Source: Flavihumibacter fluvii (GTDB taxonomy: Bacteria; Bacteroidota; Bacteroidia; Chitinophagales; Chitinophagaceae). Taken from it: a stretch of DNA of 64,000 bases. Of the stretch, positions 1 to 7,994 are shown piece by piece. The DNA is taken from NCBI RefSeq assembly GCF_018595675.2, contig NZ_CP092333.1:458001-522000 (forward strand), read 5' to 3'. Both the position numbers and the translations under genes were made by a program. Position 1 is the stretch's first letter. Each line of letters begins with the position of its first letter. Below the pieces are notes generated by a model. It did no database searches and was not told the origin of the DNA. It worked only from the letters and a program-made list of their open reading frames with translations.

Positions 1-541
1 CCTTGATGAGCAGCAGGGTCAGCAATAACAAAATGACCAAAGCAGGTGCATTAAGGATGCCCTGGAATTTAGTCCCGGCCGAATCAGTAAAACTTTCAAA
101 AGGCGAGTGGCACCATTCATAGGGAATCCGTCCTCCCAACAGCTTATTCAGGTATTCACTCCAGGCAATCGAAACTGTTGCGGCACCCAGGGCATATTCC
201 ATAATCAGGGCCCAGCCGATAATCCAGGCAATCATTTCACCCATCGTAACATATGAATAAGCATAAGCGCTACCCGCAATCGGGATCATAGACGCAAATT
301 CGGCATAACATAGTCCGGCGAATGCACACCCCACAGCAGCAACAATAAAAGAAATGGTAACAGCCGGACCAGCAGCTTGCCCGGCGGCGGCGGCTGTCCG
401 AACAAACAGGCCGGCACCAATAATGGCACCGATGCCAAGGGCCACCAGGTTTACGGCACCCAGGGTCCGTTTTAATCCCTTTTCAGAATCAGCAGCCGTA
501 GCTAATAATACTGAAAGGGATTTTTTTCTGAATAAACTCAT
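1..541 (-). CDS. APC-family amino acid permease, N-terminal part
   Basis: Inner-membrane amino acid carrier of the APC superfamily, closest in feel to the cationic amino acid transporter group. The gene starts at the ATG at 541-539 and runs off the left edge, so only about 180 N-terminal residues are present. After a short basic cytoplasmic leader comes the TM1 motif GAIIGAGLFV (residues near 37-46), the helix break that binds the substrate backbone in APC proteins, followed by several hydrophobic segments and a soluble loop with a Cys near residue 139. The gene is divergent from the symporter at 709, with about 167 bases between them. The substrate cannot be told from this fragment, but the family assignment is strong. 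Confidence 0.85.
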   Translation of the reverse strand, partial: MSLFRKKSLSVLLATAADSEKGLKRTLGAVNLVALGIGAIIGAGLFVRTAAAAGQAAGPAVTISFIVAAVGCAFAGLCYAEFASMIPIAGSAYAYSYVTMGEMIAWIIGWALIMEYALGAATVSIAWSEYLNKLLGGRIPYEWCHSPFESFTDSAGTKFQGILNAPALVILLLLTLLLIK

Positions 542-708
542 ACAGCTTTAATTGGTTTTATGATGCAGTTTAGAAGTGCGTAAAATAAATAATTATTCAA
601 TTCACGGCCTGTAAACTTTGAAGTGAGGTGGATTTCGACCGATTATTTTGGTGGCGTCAGGATTTTTTTGAATTTTCGGCCTTCCTTACACAAAGTCAAC
701 TTCCAAGA

Positions 709-1944
709 ATGGCAAAACAAAACAGGTTAACGGTATATATATTGATAGCGATGGTATTGGGTGTGCTGGTAGGTTATATCGTTCACCGGACAGCCAGTAC
801 CGAATGGCTGACCAGTTTCGCCACGAATATTAAATTACTAACGACGATCTTCCTGCGGATGGTGCAGATGATCATCGCCCCTTTGGTGTTTTCGACCCTG
901 GTGGTAGGTATCGCCAAGCTGGGTGACCTTAAAACCGTAGGACGGGTTGGTGGCAAGGCCATGCTTTGGTTCATTACAGCCTCCCTGATGAGCCTACTGA
1001 TCGGGATGGTGCTGGTCAACTTTTTCCAGCCGGGTACCGCTATTGACCTTAGTAATGCTGACAGCAGCGGCGCACAAGACCTGGTGGGCAAAACAAAAGT
1101 ATTTTCCCTCTCCAATTTTGTGGAGCACGTATTTCCAAAAAGTGTAATAGAAGCAATGGCCACCAATGAGATCCTGCAATTGGTCGTTTTCAGTATATTT
1201 TTCGGGATAGCAGCTACTTCCATAGGTGATTATGCAAAACCGGTCATAAAGGCACTTGATGGCGTAGCGCATATTATCCTGAAAATGGTGAATTATGTGA
1301 TGGCTTTTGCGCCTCTAGGTGTTTTTGGTGCCATATCCGCCGTGATCGCTGTAAAAGGGTTGGAAGTGTTTAAGTTTTATGGACTTTACCTGTTCTATTT
1401 CCTGATAGGTATTGTTTTATTATGGGCAATTTTGCTGCTGGTAGGATTTATTATACTTGGCAGGAGATTGCCCGTTTTGCTGAGGCGCATCGCCCAGCCT
1501 TTGCTGATCGCCTTTAGTACTACTTCCAGTGAAGCTGTTTTTCCAAAACTGACCGAAGAACTGGAACGTTTTGGCTGCCGCGATAAGATTGTTTCATTTA
1601 TATTGCCGTTAGGGTATAGTTTTAATTTGGATGGCAGCATGATGTACATGACCTTCGCCAGCCTGGCCATTGCGCAGGCCTATGGTATTCACCTCGACAC
1701 TGGTACACAGATAACCATGCTACTCGTACTGATGCTGACAAGCAAGGGAATAGCAGGTGTTCCCAGGGCATCATTGGTGGTCGTGACAGCAACCTGTGCC
1801 ATGTTTAAAATACCACCGGAAGGTATTGCCCTGATATTACCAATTGATCACTTTTGTGATATGTTCCGAAGTATGACCAATGTACTGGGCAATGCACTGG
1901 CAACAACTGTGGTTAGTAGGTGGGAAGGAGAACTGGAGTCTTAA
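709..1944 (+). CDS. Dicarboxylate/amino acid:cation symporter (DAACS family)
   Basis: Secondary transporter of the GltP/DctA family that takes up glutamate, aspartate or C4-dicarboxylates with protons or sodium. The frame is open from a GTG at 628, but the ATG at 709 gives MAKQNRLTVYILIAMVLG, which places the start just before the first transmembrane helix as in homologues, so I use 709 (411 aa). Family marks are the serine-rich re-entrant loop FSTTSSEAVFPKL, the NLDGSMMYM segment of TM7 and a Gly/Ala-rich second hairpin with GIAGVPRAS. The C-terminal NVLGNALATTVV stretch includes the conserved Asn/Asp region of TM8. The DedA gene follows after 15 bases in the same direction. Glutamate versus dicarboxylate specificity is not resolved. 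Confidence 0.93.
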   Translation: MAKQNRLTVYILIAMVLGVLVGYIVHRTASTEWLTSFATNIKLLTTIFLRMVQMIIAPLVFSTLVVGIAKLGDLKTVGRVGGKAMLWFITASLMSLLIGMVLVNFFQPGTAIDLSNADSSGAQDLVGKTKVFSLSNFVEHVFPKSVIEAMATNEILQLVVFSIFFGIAATSIGDYAKPVIKALDGVAHIILKMVNYVMAFAPLGVFGAISAVIAVKGLEVFKFYGLYLFYFLIGIVLLWAILLLVGFIILGRRLPVLLRRIAQPLLIAFSTTSSEAVFPKLTEELERFGCRDKIVSFILPLGYSFNLDGSMMYMTFASLAIAQAYGIHLDTGTQITMLLVLMLTSKGIAGVPRASLVVVTATCAMFKIPPEGIALILPIDHFCDMFRSMTNVLGNALATTVVSRWEGELES

Positions 1945-1959
1945 ACTGCAAAATAAATT

Positions 1960-2943
1960 ATGAGACAAATAGGCAAAGGATTTCTGGTTGGAATGGTCGG
2001 CATTTTTATGTGGGGGATGGCAATAGCGCAATCCGAGCTGAAAATACGGGTGATCGACCAATATGAATCGCCCGTAGGAGTATTCAACATACACACAGGA
2101 AGCGGCAGTCAATCTTATACAACCGATAAAGAAGGGTATGTAGCAGTGAAGGCATTGACGGATGAAAGGGTTCAGGTTACTGCTGAAGCATATGATTCGG
2201 CAAACTTCGTCTACCAGCAATTACCTGCAGAGAAAGTTGTGGTGATGCACAAACATTTCCACTGGAAGGACCTGTTGAACCCCATGTTTTACATTGTTTA
2301 CGGTGGACTATGGTTATTATTACTGATTGTTTTTGCTGAGACCGGGTTATTCGCCGGATTCTTTCTGCCCGGTGATAGTCTCTTATTTGTTGCCGGCATT
2401 TATAGCACCAACCTGGCACATGAATTTTTAAAGTTACTGGGATTGGGGGGTATTAAAAATGAATGGCTTGACCTGCTTGTACTGGTCGGTCTGGTCTCAG
2501 TGGCGGGAATCATTGGGAATAGCGTCGGATTCTGGTTTGGAAGGAAAATCGGTCCGACCATGTTTCGCTGGAAGGATAACTTCTTCTTTAAGAAGAGGTA
2601 CCTTGATGAAGCCCATGATTTTTATGATAAACATGGCGGTGGTGCAATTGTCTTTGCACGCTTCCTTCCTATTGTAAGAACTTTTGCGCCCATCATTGCA
2701 GGAATTGTAGGGATGGAGAAAAAGAAATTCGCATTGTTCAATATTGTGGGTTGTATTGCCTGGGTATTCAGCATGATTTTCGCTGGTCACTTCCTCCAGA
2801 AATGGGTTAAGAACCAATTCGGCTTTGAATTGAAAGAACACCTGGAGATTATCGTGATTGGCATTATACTGGTCACCACTGCGCCTGTCATCTTTAAACT
2901 GATCACCGGAAAAGCAAAACCAAGATCCTACCCGAAGGAATAA
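1960..2943 (+). CDS. DedA-family membrane protein with an added N-terminal extracytoplasmic domain
   Basis: DedA/SNARE-associated (VTT domain) proteins are inner-membrane proteins linked to lipid carrier flipping and membrane homeostasis. The C-terminal two thirds (about residues 110-327) carries the DedA core: ETGLFAGFFLPGDSLLF, then GNSVGFWFGRKIG, and the FARFLPIVRTFAPIIAG motif with its conserved Arg residues. Before it lies a signal-peptide-like stretch (residues 1-24, ending AIAQ) and about 70 residues of beta-rich sequence with DQYESPVGVFNIHT and YTTDKEGYVAV, which look like a carboxypeptidase-regulatory-type beta sandwich. Ordinary DedA proteins of about 200-220 aa lack this. The DedA call is secure; the identity of the N-terminal domain is inference. 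Confidence 0.9.
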   Translation: MRQIGKGFLVGMVGIFMWGMAIAQSELKIRVIDQYESPVGVFNIHTGSGSQSYTTDKEGYVAVKALTDERVQVTAEAYDSANFVYQQLPAEKVVVMHKHFHWKDLLNPMFYIVYGGLWLLLLIVFAETGLFAGFFLPGDSLLFVAGIYSTNLAHEFLKLLGLGGIKNEWLDLLVLVGLVSVAGIIGNSVGFWFGRKIGPTMFRWKDNFFFKKRYLDEAHDFYDKHGGGAIVFARFLPIVRTFAPIIAGIVGMEKKKFALFNIVGCIAWVFSMIFAGHFLQKWVKNQFGFELKEHLEIIVIGIILVTTAPVIFKLITGKAKPRSYPKE

Positions 2944-2957
2944 TACGCTCTTATTAT

Positions 2958-4187
2958 ATGAATCAACCAACAGCGCAAAAATCATCGATTCTTAATATTG
3001 CCGTTATTGTCGCAGCACTGGGATATTTCGTAGATATCTACGACCTGCTGCTGTTCAGCATCATCAGGGTGCCCAGTTTGCGCTCCCTTGGTTTAACGGA
3101 TGTACAGATCCAGAATGATGGTTTGTTTATCATCAATATTCAAATGCTGGGTTTACTGATCGGCGGTATTTTATGGGGGGTATTGGCTGATAAAAAAGGC
3201 CGGTTAAGTGTATTGTTCGCGTCCATTATTTTGTATTCTTTGGGAAATATAGCCAATGGTTTTGTTCAAACTGTGAACCAGTATGCCCTTGTCCGGTTTA
3301 TATCTGGAATCGGACTGGCGGGGGAACTGGGTGCGGGCATTACCCTGGTGAGTGAATTATTGCCAAAAGACCGCAGGGGGGTAGGTACTTCGCTGGTGGC
3401 CGGAATTGGTTTATCTGGTGCAGTCCTCGCATATTATATGAAACAACATTTTGACTGGCGCACCTGCTATTTTATAGGCGGGGCTTTAGGGTTTGTTTTG
3501 TTGTTCCTTCGTATTAAAGTGGCTGAATCAGGGATGTTCAGGGAGGTTAAACAGAGTAGTATACAGAAAGGTAATTTCCTGATGTTCTTTAATAATGCTG
3601 ATCGCTTCAAGCGGTACATGTTAAGCATATTGATAGGGTTACCTACCTGGTATGTTATTGGTATCCTTGTGAGCTTTTCCCGTGAGTTTGGCCAGAAAAT
3701 GAATGTCCGGGGGGAAATTGATCCGGGCAAATCGGTCATGTATGCCTATGCAGCAATTTCTTTGGGTGATATCGTAATAGGCCTGGTGAGCCAGGTACTA
3801 AAAAGCCGGAAGAAAGCCTTGTATATATTTTACGGACTCACCATTATTGGGATGGTATGGTATTTTAATTTGCAGGAAGCCACACCGCAGGAATTATACT
3901 GGGCATGTGCCCTGTTAGGATTCGGAACCGGATTCTGGGCCATTTTTGTAACGATGGCCGCCGAACAATTTGGTACAAACCTCAGGGCTACTGCGGCAAC
4001 AACAGTTCCGAATATGGTAAGGGGATCGCTTAACCTGATAACCTTGCTATTTACCGGCTTGCAAGCCAGCTTTGGATTTATCCAAAGCGGGGTAGTTACG
4101 GCTGTGGTCATTATGGTGATCGGTATAATTGCAGCAATATTCACACAGGAGACTTTTGGAAAGGACCTGAATTTTGTTGAGTCATGA
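2958..4187 (+). CDS. MFS transporter
   Basis: Major facilitator superfamily carrier of 409 aa with twelve predicted helices. The loop between TM2 and TM3 reads GVLADKKGRLSVLF, the classic MFS motif A (G-x-x-x-D-x-x-G-R), and TM4-TM5 has GIGLAGELGAGITLVSEL, typical of the metabolite:proton symporter and sugar-porter-like branches. The last helices contain LRATAATTVPNMVRG. It begins 14 bases after the DedA gene and its stop overlaps the start of the following glycosyltransferase (ATGA), so the genes are probably co-transcribed. The substrate is unknown; nearby genes do not point to one. Confidence 0.9.
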   Translation: MNQPTAQKSSILNIAVIVAALGYFVDIYDLLLFSIIRVPSLRSLGLTDVQIQNDGLFIINIQMLGLLIGGILWGVLADKKGRLSVLFASIILYSLGNIANGFVQTVNQYALVRFISGIGLAGELGAGITLVSELLPKDRRGVGTSLVAGIGLSGAVLAYYMKQHFDWRTCYFIGGALGFVLLFLRIKVAESGMFREVKQSSIQKGNFLMFFNNADRFKRYMLSILIGLPTWYVIGILVSFSREFGQKMNVRGEIDPGKSVMYAYAAISLGDIVIGLVSQVLKSRKKALYIFYGLTIIGMVWYFNLQEATPQELYWACALLGFGTGFWAIFVTMAAEQFGTNLRATAATTVPNMVRGSLNLITLLFTGLQASFGFIQSGVVTAVVIMVIGIIAAIFTQETFGKDLNFVES

Positions 4188-5191
4188 AAATATTAATCAT
4201 CCGGTTTTCCTCCATTGGCGATATTGTACTAACGACCCCGGTTATTCGCTGTTTAAAACAACAGGTGGAAAACATTGAAATACACTACCTGACAAAAAAA
4301 AACTACGAACCGGTCCTGGCCGCCAACCCATACATCCACCAGTTGCATTTCCTGGATGCTGATATCCAGGAAACCATAGACCGGATGCTTGAAGAAGAGT
4401 TTGACCTGGTGATTGACCTTCATCATAACCTGAGGTCCTTAAGGATTAAGAATGCCCTGAAGTGTAAGAGCAGGAGTTTCCCGAAACTCAACCTGCAGAA
4501 ATGGTTGTATACCAACCTCAAGATAAATTTATTACCCGGCATCCATATCGTAGACCGGTATATGAAAACGGTACATGACCTGGGGGTTATAAATGATGGA
4601 AAGGGACTGGATTATTTCATCCCTGCAGATGCACATATCCAGCAAGCTGATATTCCTGCAGCACATCAATTGGGGTACATTGGACTTGTGATAGGTGCTG
4701 CACATGCTACCAAACGAATGCCGCTTTCAAAATTAAAGGAATTGGTAGTAAGCATTGACCACCCCATCATATTACTGGGTGGCAAAGAAGATAAAGCTCA
4801 GGGAGAAATCCTTGCCGCTGCGGACCCGATAAAAATTTACAATGCCTGTGGGAAATTCAACCTTAATGAATCGGCAGACCTTGTAAAGCAAGCGAAACTG
4901 ATCATTTCACACGATACAGGCCTGATGCACATTGCAGCTGCTTTTCGCAAACCAATTATTTCTGTTTGGGGAAATACGGTGCCTGCTTTTGGAATGTATC
5001 CTTATTATGGTGAAAAGAATTTGTCCACTACGCAGCAACCATTTGAAATAGTGGAAGTACAGGGCCTGCGATGCAGACCCTGTTCCAAAATTGGTTATGA
5101 TGCATGCCCCAAAGGACATTTTAAATGCATGGAAAATATTCCGGTTCAACACATCCGGCAACTGGCCCAAAAACTATTAACAGGTCGTTAA
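4184..5191 (+). CDS. Glycosyltransferase family 9 (heptosyltransferase-like)
   Basis: GT9 enzymes add heptose or related sugars to the lipopolysaccharide core at the inner face of the inner membrane. The protein (335 aa) opens with MKILIIRFSSIGDIVLTTPV, the diagnostic N-terminal signature of heptosyltransferases. The C-terminal nucleotide-sugar domain has ISHDTGLMHIAAAFRKP followed by SVWGNT, matching the GT9 D-T-G/S-x-x-M-H-x-A-A motif. A Cys-rich tail (LRCRPCSKIGYDACPKGHFKC) resembles that of many Bacteroidota members. Its start overlaps the MFS stop by four bases. It ends at 5191, abutting the stop of the convergent gene at 5192. The sugar donor and acceptor are not determined. Confidence 0.92.
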   Translation: MKILIIRFSSIGDIVLTTPVIRCLKQQVENIEIHYLTKKNYEPVLAANPYIHQLHFLDADIQETIDRMLEEEFDLVIDLHHNLRSLRIKNALKCKSRSFPKLNLQKWLYTNLKINLLPGIHIVDRYMKTVHDLGVINDGKGLDYFIPADAHIQQADIPAAHQLGYIGLVIGAAHATKRMPLSKLKELVVSIDHPIILLGGKEDKAQGEILAAADPIKIYNACGKFNLNESADLVKQAKLIISHDTGLMHIAAAFRKPIISVWGNTVPAFGMYPYYGEKNLSTTQQPFEIVEVQGLRCRPCSKIGYDACPKGHFKCMENIPVQHIRQLAQKLLTGR

Positions 5192-5764
5192 TTACTTCGC
5201 ATAATTTCCAGTCCATTCTCCTGAGGGATCAAATTGGTTGAATCCAACCATTGAGTCCTCACAGAAAAATGTTTTAGTCCATTCATCCTGGAGATTAAAG
5301 TAATTGTAAGTGTTAACACTGGTTTTAACCAGGTAACCTTTCCAAACACCTTTTTCGTCGAAGTCAAGTACAACAAACTGGTTGGCAATCACCATGTATC
5401 CCGACATCTTATTGTCTTTGTCGAAGGTGTAATAACCTTTCCATGTATCGTTACTCAGCGGATGAAGGCTGAAAGTGTACATGGGATTGATACTGTGGTT
5501 GGAAAGCGGACTGAAATCCTTGTTGAATTTTGGATTGATCAGTTTGTTTTTTTCCGGATTGATGCCATCATTCATAGCTGGATTGATATTCCAGTTTTGT
5601 TTGGGATTAATGCGCATGTTTTTACCCGGGTTGATACGCATGTTGGCATACGGGCTGATAGCCAGATTTTTTTGTGGGTCACGATCTGAAGGAAGTTCTA
5701 CGGTTTGTGCATTTGAAAGCAATCCGAATAGCAACAATCCTACGGTGAATAAAGGCTTGATCAT
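5192..5764 (-). CDS. Secreted protein with nine octapeptide repeats (unrecognised family)
   Basis: A 190-aa protein I do not recognise. It has a signal peptide (MIKPLFTVGLLLFGLLSNAQ, cleavage expected after about residue 20). Residues 33-104 are nine back-to-back eight-residue units with consensus N-x-x-I-N-P-x-x, for example NMRINPGK, NMRINPKQ, NWNINPAM and NDGINPEK; units 1, 7 and 9 are degenerate. The remaining 85 residues hold aromatic segments such as WKGYYTFDK, VWKGYLVKT and EWTGNYAK, which may be a second, longer repeat. The stop touches the stop of the convergent glycosyltransferase gene with no spacer. The regular period and aromatic tail suggest an extracytoplasmic beta-solenoid or binding protein, but function is unknown. 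Confidence 0.8.
   Translation of the reverse strand: MIKPLFTVGLLLFGLLSNAQTVELPSDRDPQKNLAISPYANMRINPGKNMRINPKQNWNINPAMNDGINPEKNKLINPKFNKDFSPLSNHSINPMYTFSLHPLSNDTWKGYYTFDKDNKMSGYMVIANQFVVLDFDEKGVWKGYLVKTSVNTYNYFNLQDEWTKTFFCEDSMVGFNQFDPSGEWTGNYAK
5453..5668 (-). repeat. Nine tandem 24-base units encoding N-x-x-I-N-P-x-x
   Basis: In-frame 24-base tandem repeats coding for residues 33-104 of the secreted protein. The units are diverged at DNA level but the Asn at position 1, the hydrophobic residue at 4 and the Pro at 6 are kept in nearly all. Position 5 is Asn in six units and Ser or His in the degenerate ones. They are coding repeats, not a CRISPR or intergenic array. Confidence 0.85.
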
Positions 5765-5934
5765 ACACTTTTTGTTTGAATAGGTTTCAGAATTAAATGC
5801 CGGTTAAGGCAAACGGTAAAGCGGGTGTAATTACCCAATCAAGCTTTAAATAGGTGTTGGAGAGAACCGAATGGATATACAAATCTAATAGAATAGTTCT
5901 GGCTTCAAAATAGTTAACCGGGTTTTTTCGGTGA

Positions 5935-5974
5935 ATCGATAAAAAAAGTCGGCGAATGCCGACTTTTTATCGAT
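5935..5974 (-). terminator. Intrinsic terminator after mdh
   Basis: A hairpin with arms AGTCGGC and GCCGACT around a GAAT loop, flanked by A-runs and T-runs and then by ATCGAT on both sides. It lies 12 bases beyond the mdh stop codon and carries a T-run on the minus strand, so it should end mdh transcription. The symmetric A/T flanks mean it could act in both directions. Confidence 0.85.
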
Positions 5975-5986
5975 TAATGGATTGAA

Positions 5987-6916
5987 TTACAATGTTTTGA
6001 GCACATCATTCATCGCTCTTACAGCATCTGCGCTCTTACTGAATAAGGTTTTTTCAGCCTCATTCAGGTCGAAATCGACAATTTTTTCCCAGCCATTCTT
6101 GCCGATCACGACGGGAACGCCAAGGCAAATATCGGATTGTCCATATTCGCCATTTAACTGTACACAACAGGTAAAGAGTTTTTTCTCATCGCGCACGATA
6201 CTTTCCACCATAGCAGCTCCTGCAGCACCCGGCGCATACCATGCAGACGTACCAATCAGCTTGGTGAGGGTAGCACCCCCTACCATGGTATCTGCAATTG
6301 TTTGCTCCTGTTGTTCGGCACTCAGGTATTTGGTTACAGGAATGGAATTCCAGGTGGCAAAACGGATTAAGGGGATCATGGTAGTATCGCCGTGCCCGCC
6401 AATCACTACTGCATTCAGGTCGGCAGGTGAGCAATTCAGGCGTTGGCTCAATTGGTATTTAAAACGGGCGCTGTCCAGCGTACCCCCCATACCGATGATC
6501 CTGTTTTTCGGCAGGCCGGTTGCGGTAAGTGCCAGCTGGGTCATGGTATCCATTGGGTTACTGATAATAATCAGGATCGCATCCGGAGAATACTTTAAGA
6601 TATTTTCACACACGGTTTTCACAATACCGGCATTGGTGCCAATCAGTTCTTCACGTGTCATACCCGGTTTACGGGGAATTCCTGAAGTAATGACTACGAC
6701 ATTGCTGCCGGCTGTCTTACTGTAGTCGTTGGTAGAACCGGTTATTTTGGTGTCAAAACCCAGCAAGGCTGCGGTTTGCATCATATCCTGGGCTTTTCCT
6801 TCTGCAAGGCCTTCTTTGATGTCTAACAAAACCAGTTCCTGGCAGAGCTCTTTACGGGCAATATTGTCAGCACAGGTTGCGCCCACGGCGCCGGCGCCAA
6901 CTACAGTTACTTTCAT
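5987..6916 (-). CDS. mdh: Malate dehydrogenase
   Basis: NAD-dependent malate dehydrogenase of the LDH-like type, converting malate to oxaloacetate in the TCA cycle. The 309-aa protein starts with the Rossmann motif VGAGAVGATCADNIA. It has the mobile loop IPRKPGMTREEL, whose Arg after Pro selects malate over lactate, and the active-site VIGGHGDTTMIPL with the catalytic His. Length is as expected for the short, tetrameric group of Bacteroidota enzymes. It is monocistronic: an upstream TATCTTTG box (6962-6955) and a strong terminator (5935-5974) bracket it. Confidence 0.97.
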   Translation of the reverse strand: MKVTVVGAGAVGATCADNIARKELCQELVLLDIKEGLAEGKAQDMMQTAALLGFDTKITGSTNDYSKTAGSNVVVITSGIPRKPGMTREELIGTNAGIVKTVCENILKYSPDAILIIISNPMDTMTQLALTATGLPKNRIIGMGGTLDSARFKYQLSQRLNCSPADLNAVVIGGHGDTTMIPLIRFATWNSIPVTKYLSAEQQEQTIADTMVGGATLTKLIGTSAWYAPGAAGAAMVESIVRDEKKLFTCCVQLNGEYGQSDICLGVPVVIGKNGWEKIVDFDLNEAEKTLFSKSADAVRAMNDVLKTL

Positions 6917-6954
6917 GGAATGAAATTTTTATGCGTGATTGAATAATTTGCGGG

Positions 6955-6962
6955 CAAAGATA
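6955..6962 (-). promoter_or_regulatory. Bacteroidota -7 box for mdh
   Basis: The minus strand reads TATCTTTG here, a perfect match to the Bacteroidota -7 consensus TAnnTTTG, about 39 bases upstream of the mdh ATG. I see no TTG -33 element at the usual 17-23 base spacing; the nearest TTG is about 27 bases away, so the call rests on the -7 box and its position. Confidence 0.5.
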
Positions 6963-6978
6963 ATGGATGGCCATCCAT

Positions 6979-7503
6979 TTATTTTTTTGCAAAGCCATTT
7001 AAAAGTTTGTCCATGGCTGTGGTGCCTTCAAAAGTGGTGATCAGGTTCCCTTTTTTATCATACAATGCATTAAAAGGGAGATTGACGATCTTGAAATAGG
7101 GTGGGAAGAAGAATTTCTCATCCCGGCCGATATAAAGATTTTTCCAGGTGGACAGATTGTATTTGGTATAAAACAACTGGAGTTCATTCATGGGCTGGTA
7201 GGTCGCAAAAACGAGGTTGTATTGCTGGAATTTCCCGGCTTGCGCAACCATTTGTTCCATCTGATCGATGCAATGGTGGCAATCTGGACTAAAAAAAATG
7301 ATCAGTGTTCCCTGCCTATTGGCCAGGTTATCACGTTTGATGGTTTTTCCGTCGAGGGCCTTTAATTCAAAAGGTGGAATAGTAGGGTAACGCAAGTAGG
7401 CTGCAGGTGGATTAGCAGCAGTATTTTGAGCAAATGATGGCAAATCAGCAGATAAGATCAGTCCAATTAGTCCTGCATAAATGATTTGGCGAAATGTTTT
7501 CAT
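6979..7503 (-). CDS. TlpA-like thiol-disulfide oxidoreductase, periplasmic
   Basis: A thioredoxin-fold protein of 174 aa with an N-terminal signal peptide (residues 1-26, ending SFAQN). The redoxin core contains the active-site motif SPDCHHCIDQ, a C-x-x-C pair with two His between, preceded by the beta strand GTLIIFF. A cis-Pro is expected in VNLPFNALYDKKGN. Such proteins act in the periplasm as reductants for disulfides or cytochrome c maturation. It stands alone between mdh and blaI, with about 60 bases before mdh. The general class is clear, the partner is not. Confidence 0.85.
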   Translation of the reverse strand: MKTFRQIIYAGLIGLILSADLPSFAQNTAANPPAAYLRYPTIPPFELKALDGKTIKRDNLANRQGTLIIFFSPDCHHCIDQMEQMVAQAGKFQQYNLVFATYQPMNELQLFYTKYNLSTWKNLYIGRDEKFFFPPYFKIVNLPFNALYDKKGNLITTFEGTTAMDKLLNGFAKK

Positions 7504-7573
7504 CCAATAAAATTAGGAGCAATCAATGACTATTTCACCTTAACAAAGATTTTAACAATAATTATTTTGTATT

Positions 7574-7608
7574 CTACGATTTTGTCGTAGGTTTACGAAA
7601 AGTTCGTA
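7574..7608 (+). promoter_or_regulatory. Two palindromic BlaI-type operators
   Basis: Two inverted repeats lie side by side just before the blaI-like gene. The first is CTACGA-N5-TCGTAG (7574-7590, perfect six-base arms); the second is TACGA-N5-TCGTA (7594-7608, perfect five-base arms). Their centres are 19 bases apart, close to two helical turns, and the second ends three bases before the ATG at 7612. BlaI/MecI repressors bind TACA/TGTA dyads with similar half-site spacing, so these are probably the autoregulatory operators, with TACGA/TCGTA as the local variant. Confidence 0.8.
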
Positions 7609-7611
7609 GAA

Positions 7612-7983
7612 ATGGACAAATTAACAGCACCTGAAGAGCAAGCCATGCAGGCGGCATGGCAAGTGGGAGAAGGGAATGTGAAAGCGATCCTGGAAAAGAT
7701 TGAGGCGCCGGTTCCGCCATATACCACCCTGGCGTCCACCGTGAAAAACCTGGAGAAAAAGGGGTTTCTTGCCAGCCGCCAGATCGGGAATATGTATATG
7801 TACCGGCCAACCATAACCGAAGAAGAATACAAAAAAGGATTCATGGGGAATTTCATCCGGGAATATTTTGATAACTCCTACAAAGCCATGGTGAATTTTT
7901 TTGTGGAGCAAAAACAGCTCAGTAAGGGGGAACTGGAAGAAATACTGGGTATGATAGAAGGAAAACATGAAAAAGAACAGTAA
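7612..7983 (+). CDS. BlaI/MecI/CopY-family transcriptional repressor
   Basis: A 123-aa winged-helix repressor. The N-terminal domain begins LTAPEEQAMQAAW and includes the recognition region PPYTTLASTVKNLEKKGFL, the hallmark of the BlaI/MecI family. The C-terminal helices (about residues 75-123) form the dimerisation part that is cleaved when the partner sensor is activated. The M56 gene follows 11 bases downstream, the standard pairing. Two palindromic operators sit between the promoter region and the start codon, implying autorepression. No beta-lactamase gene is adjacent, so the inducing signal is unknown. Confidence 0.93.
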   Translation: MDKLTAPEEQAMQAAWQVGEGNVKAILEKIEAPVPPYTTLASTVKNLEKKGFLASRQIGNMYMYRPTITEEEYKKGFMGNFIREYFDNSYKAMVNFFVEQKQLSKGELEEILGMIEGKHEKEQ

Positions 7984-7994
7984 AATTTTGGATC

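Noticed and set aside
354-551. Plus-strand 65-codon frame
   Set aside because: It is antisense to the amino acid permease, whose minus-strand frame has clear APC motifs.
628-708. N-terminal extension of the DAACS symporter from a GTG
   Set aside because: The extra 27 residues are aromatic and unlike any family N-terminus; the ATG at 709 sits just before TM1.
5453-5668. Regular 24-base repeats considered as a CRISPR-like or noncoding array
   Set aside because: The period is a multiple of three, the repeats are contiguous without spacers, and they encode a consistent octapeptide in an exported protein.
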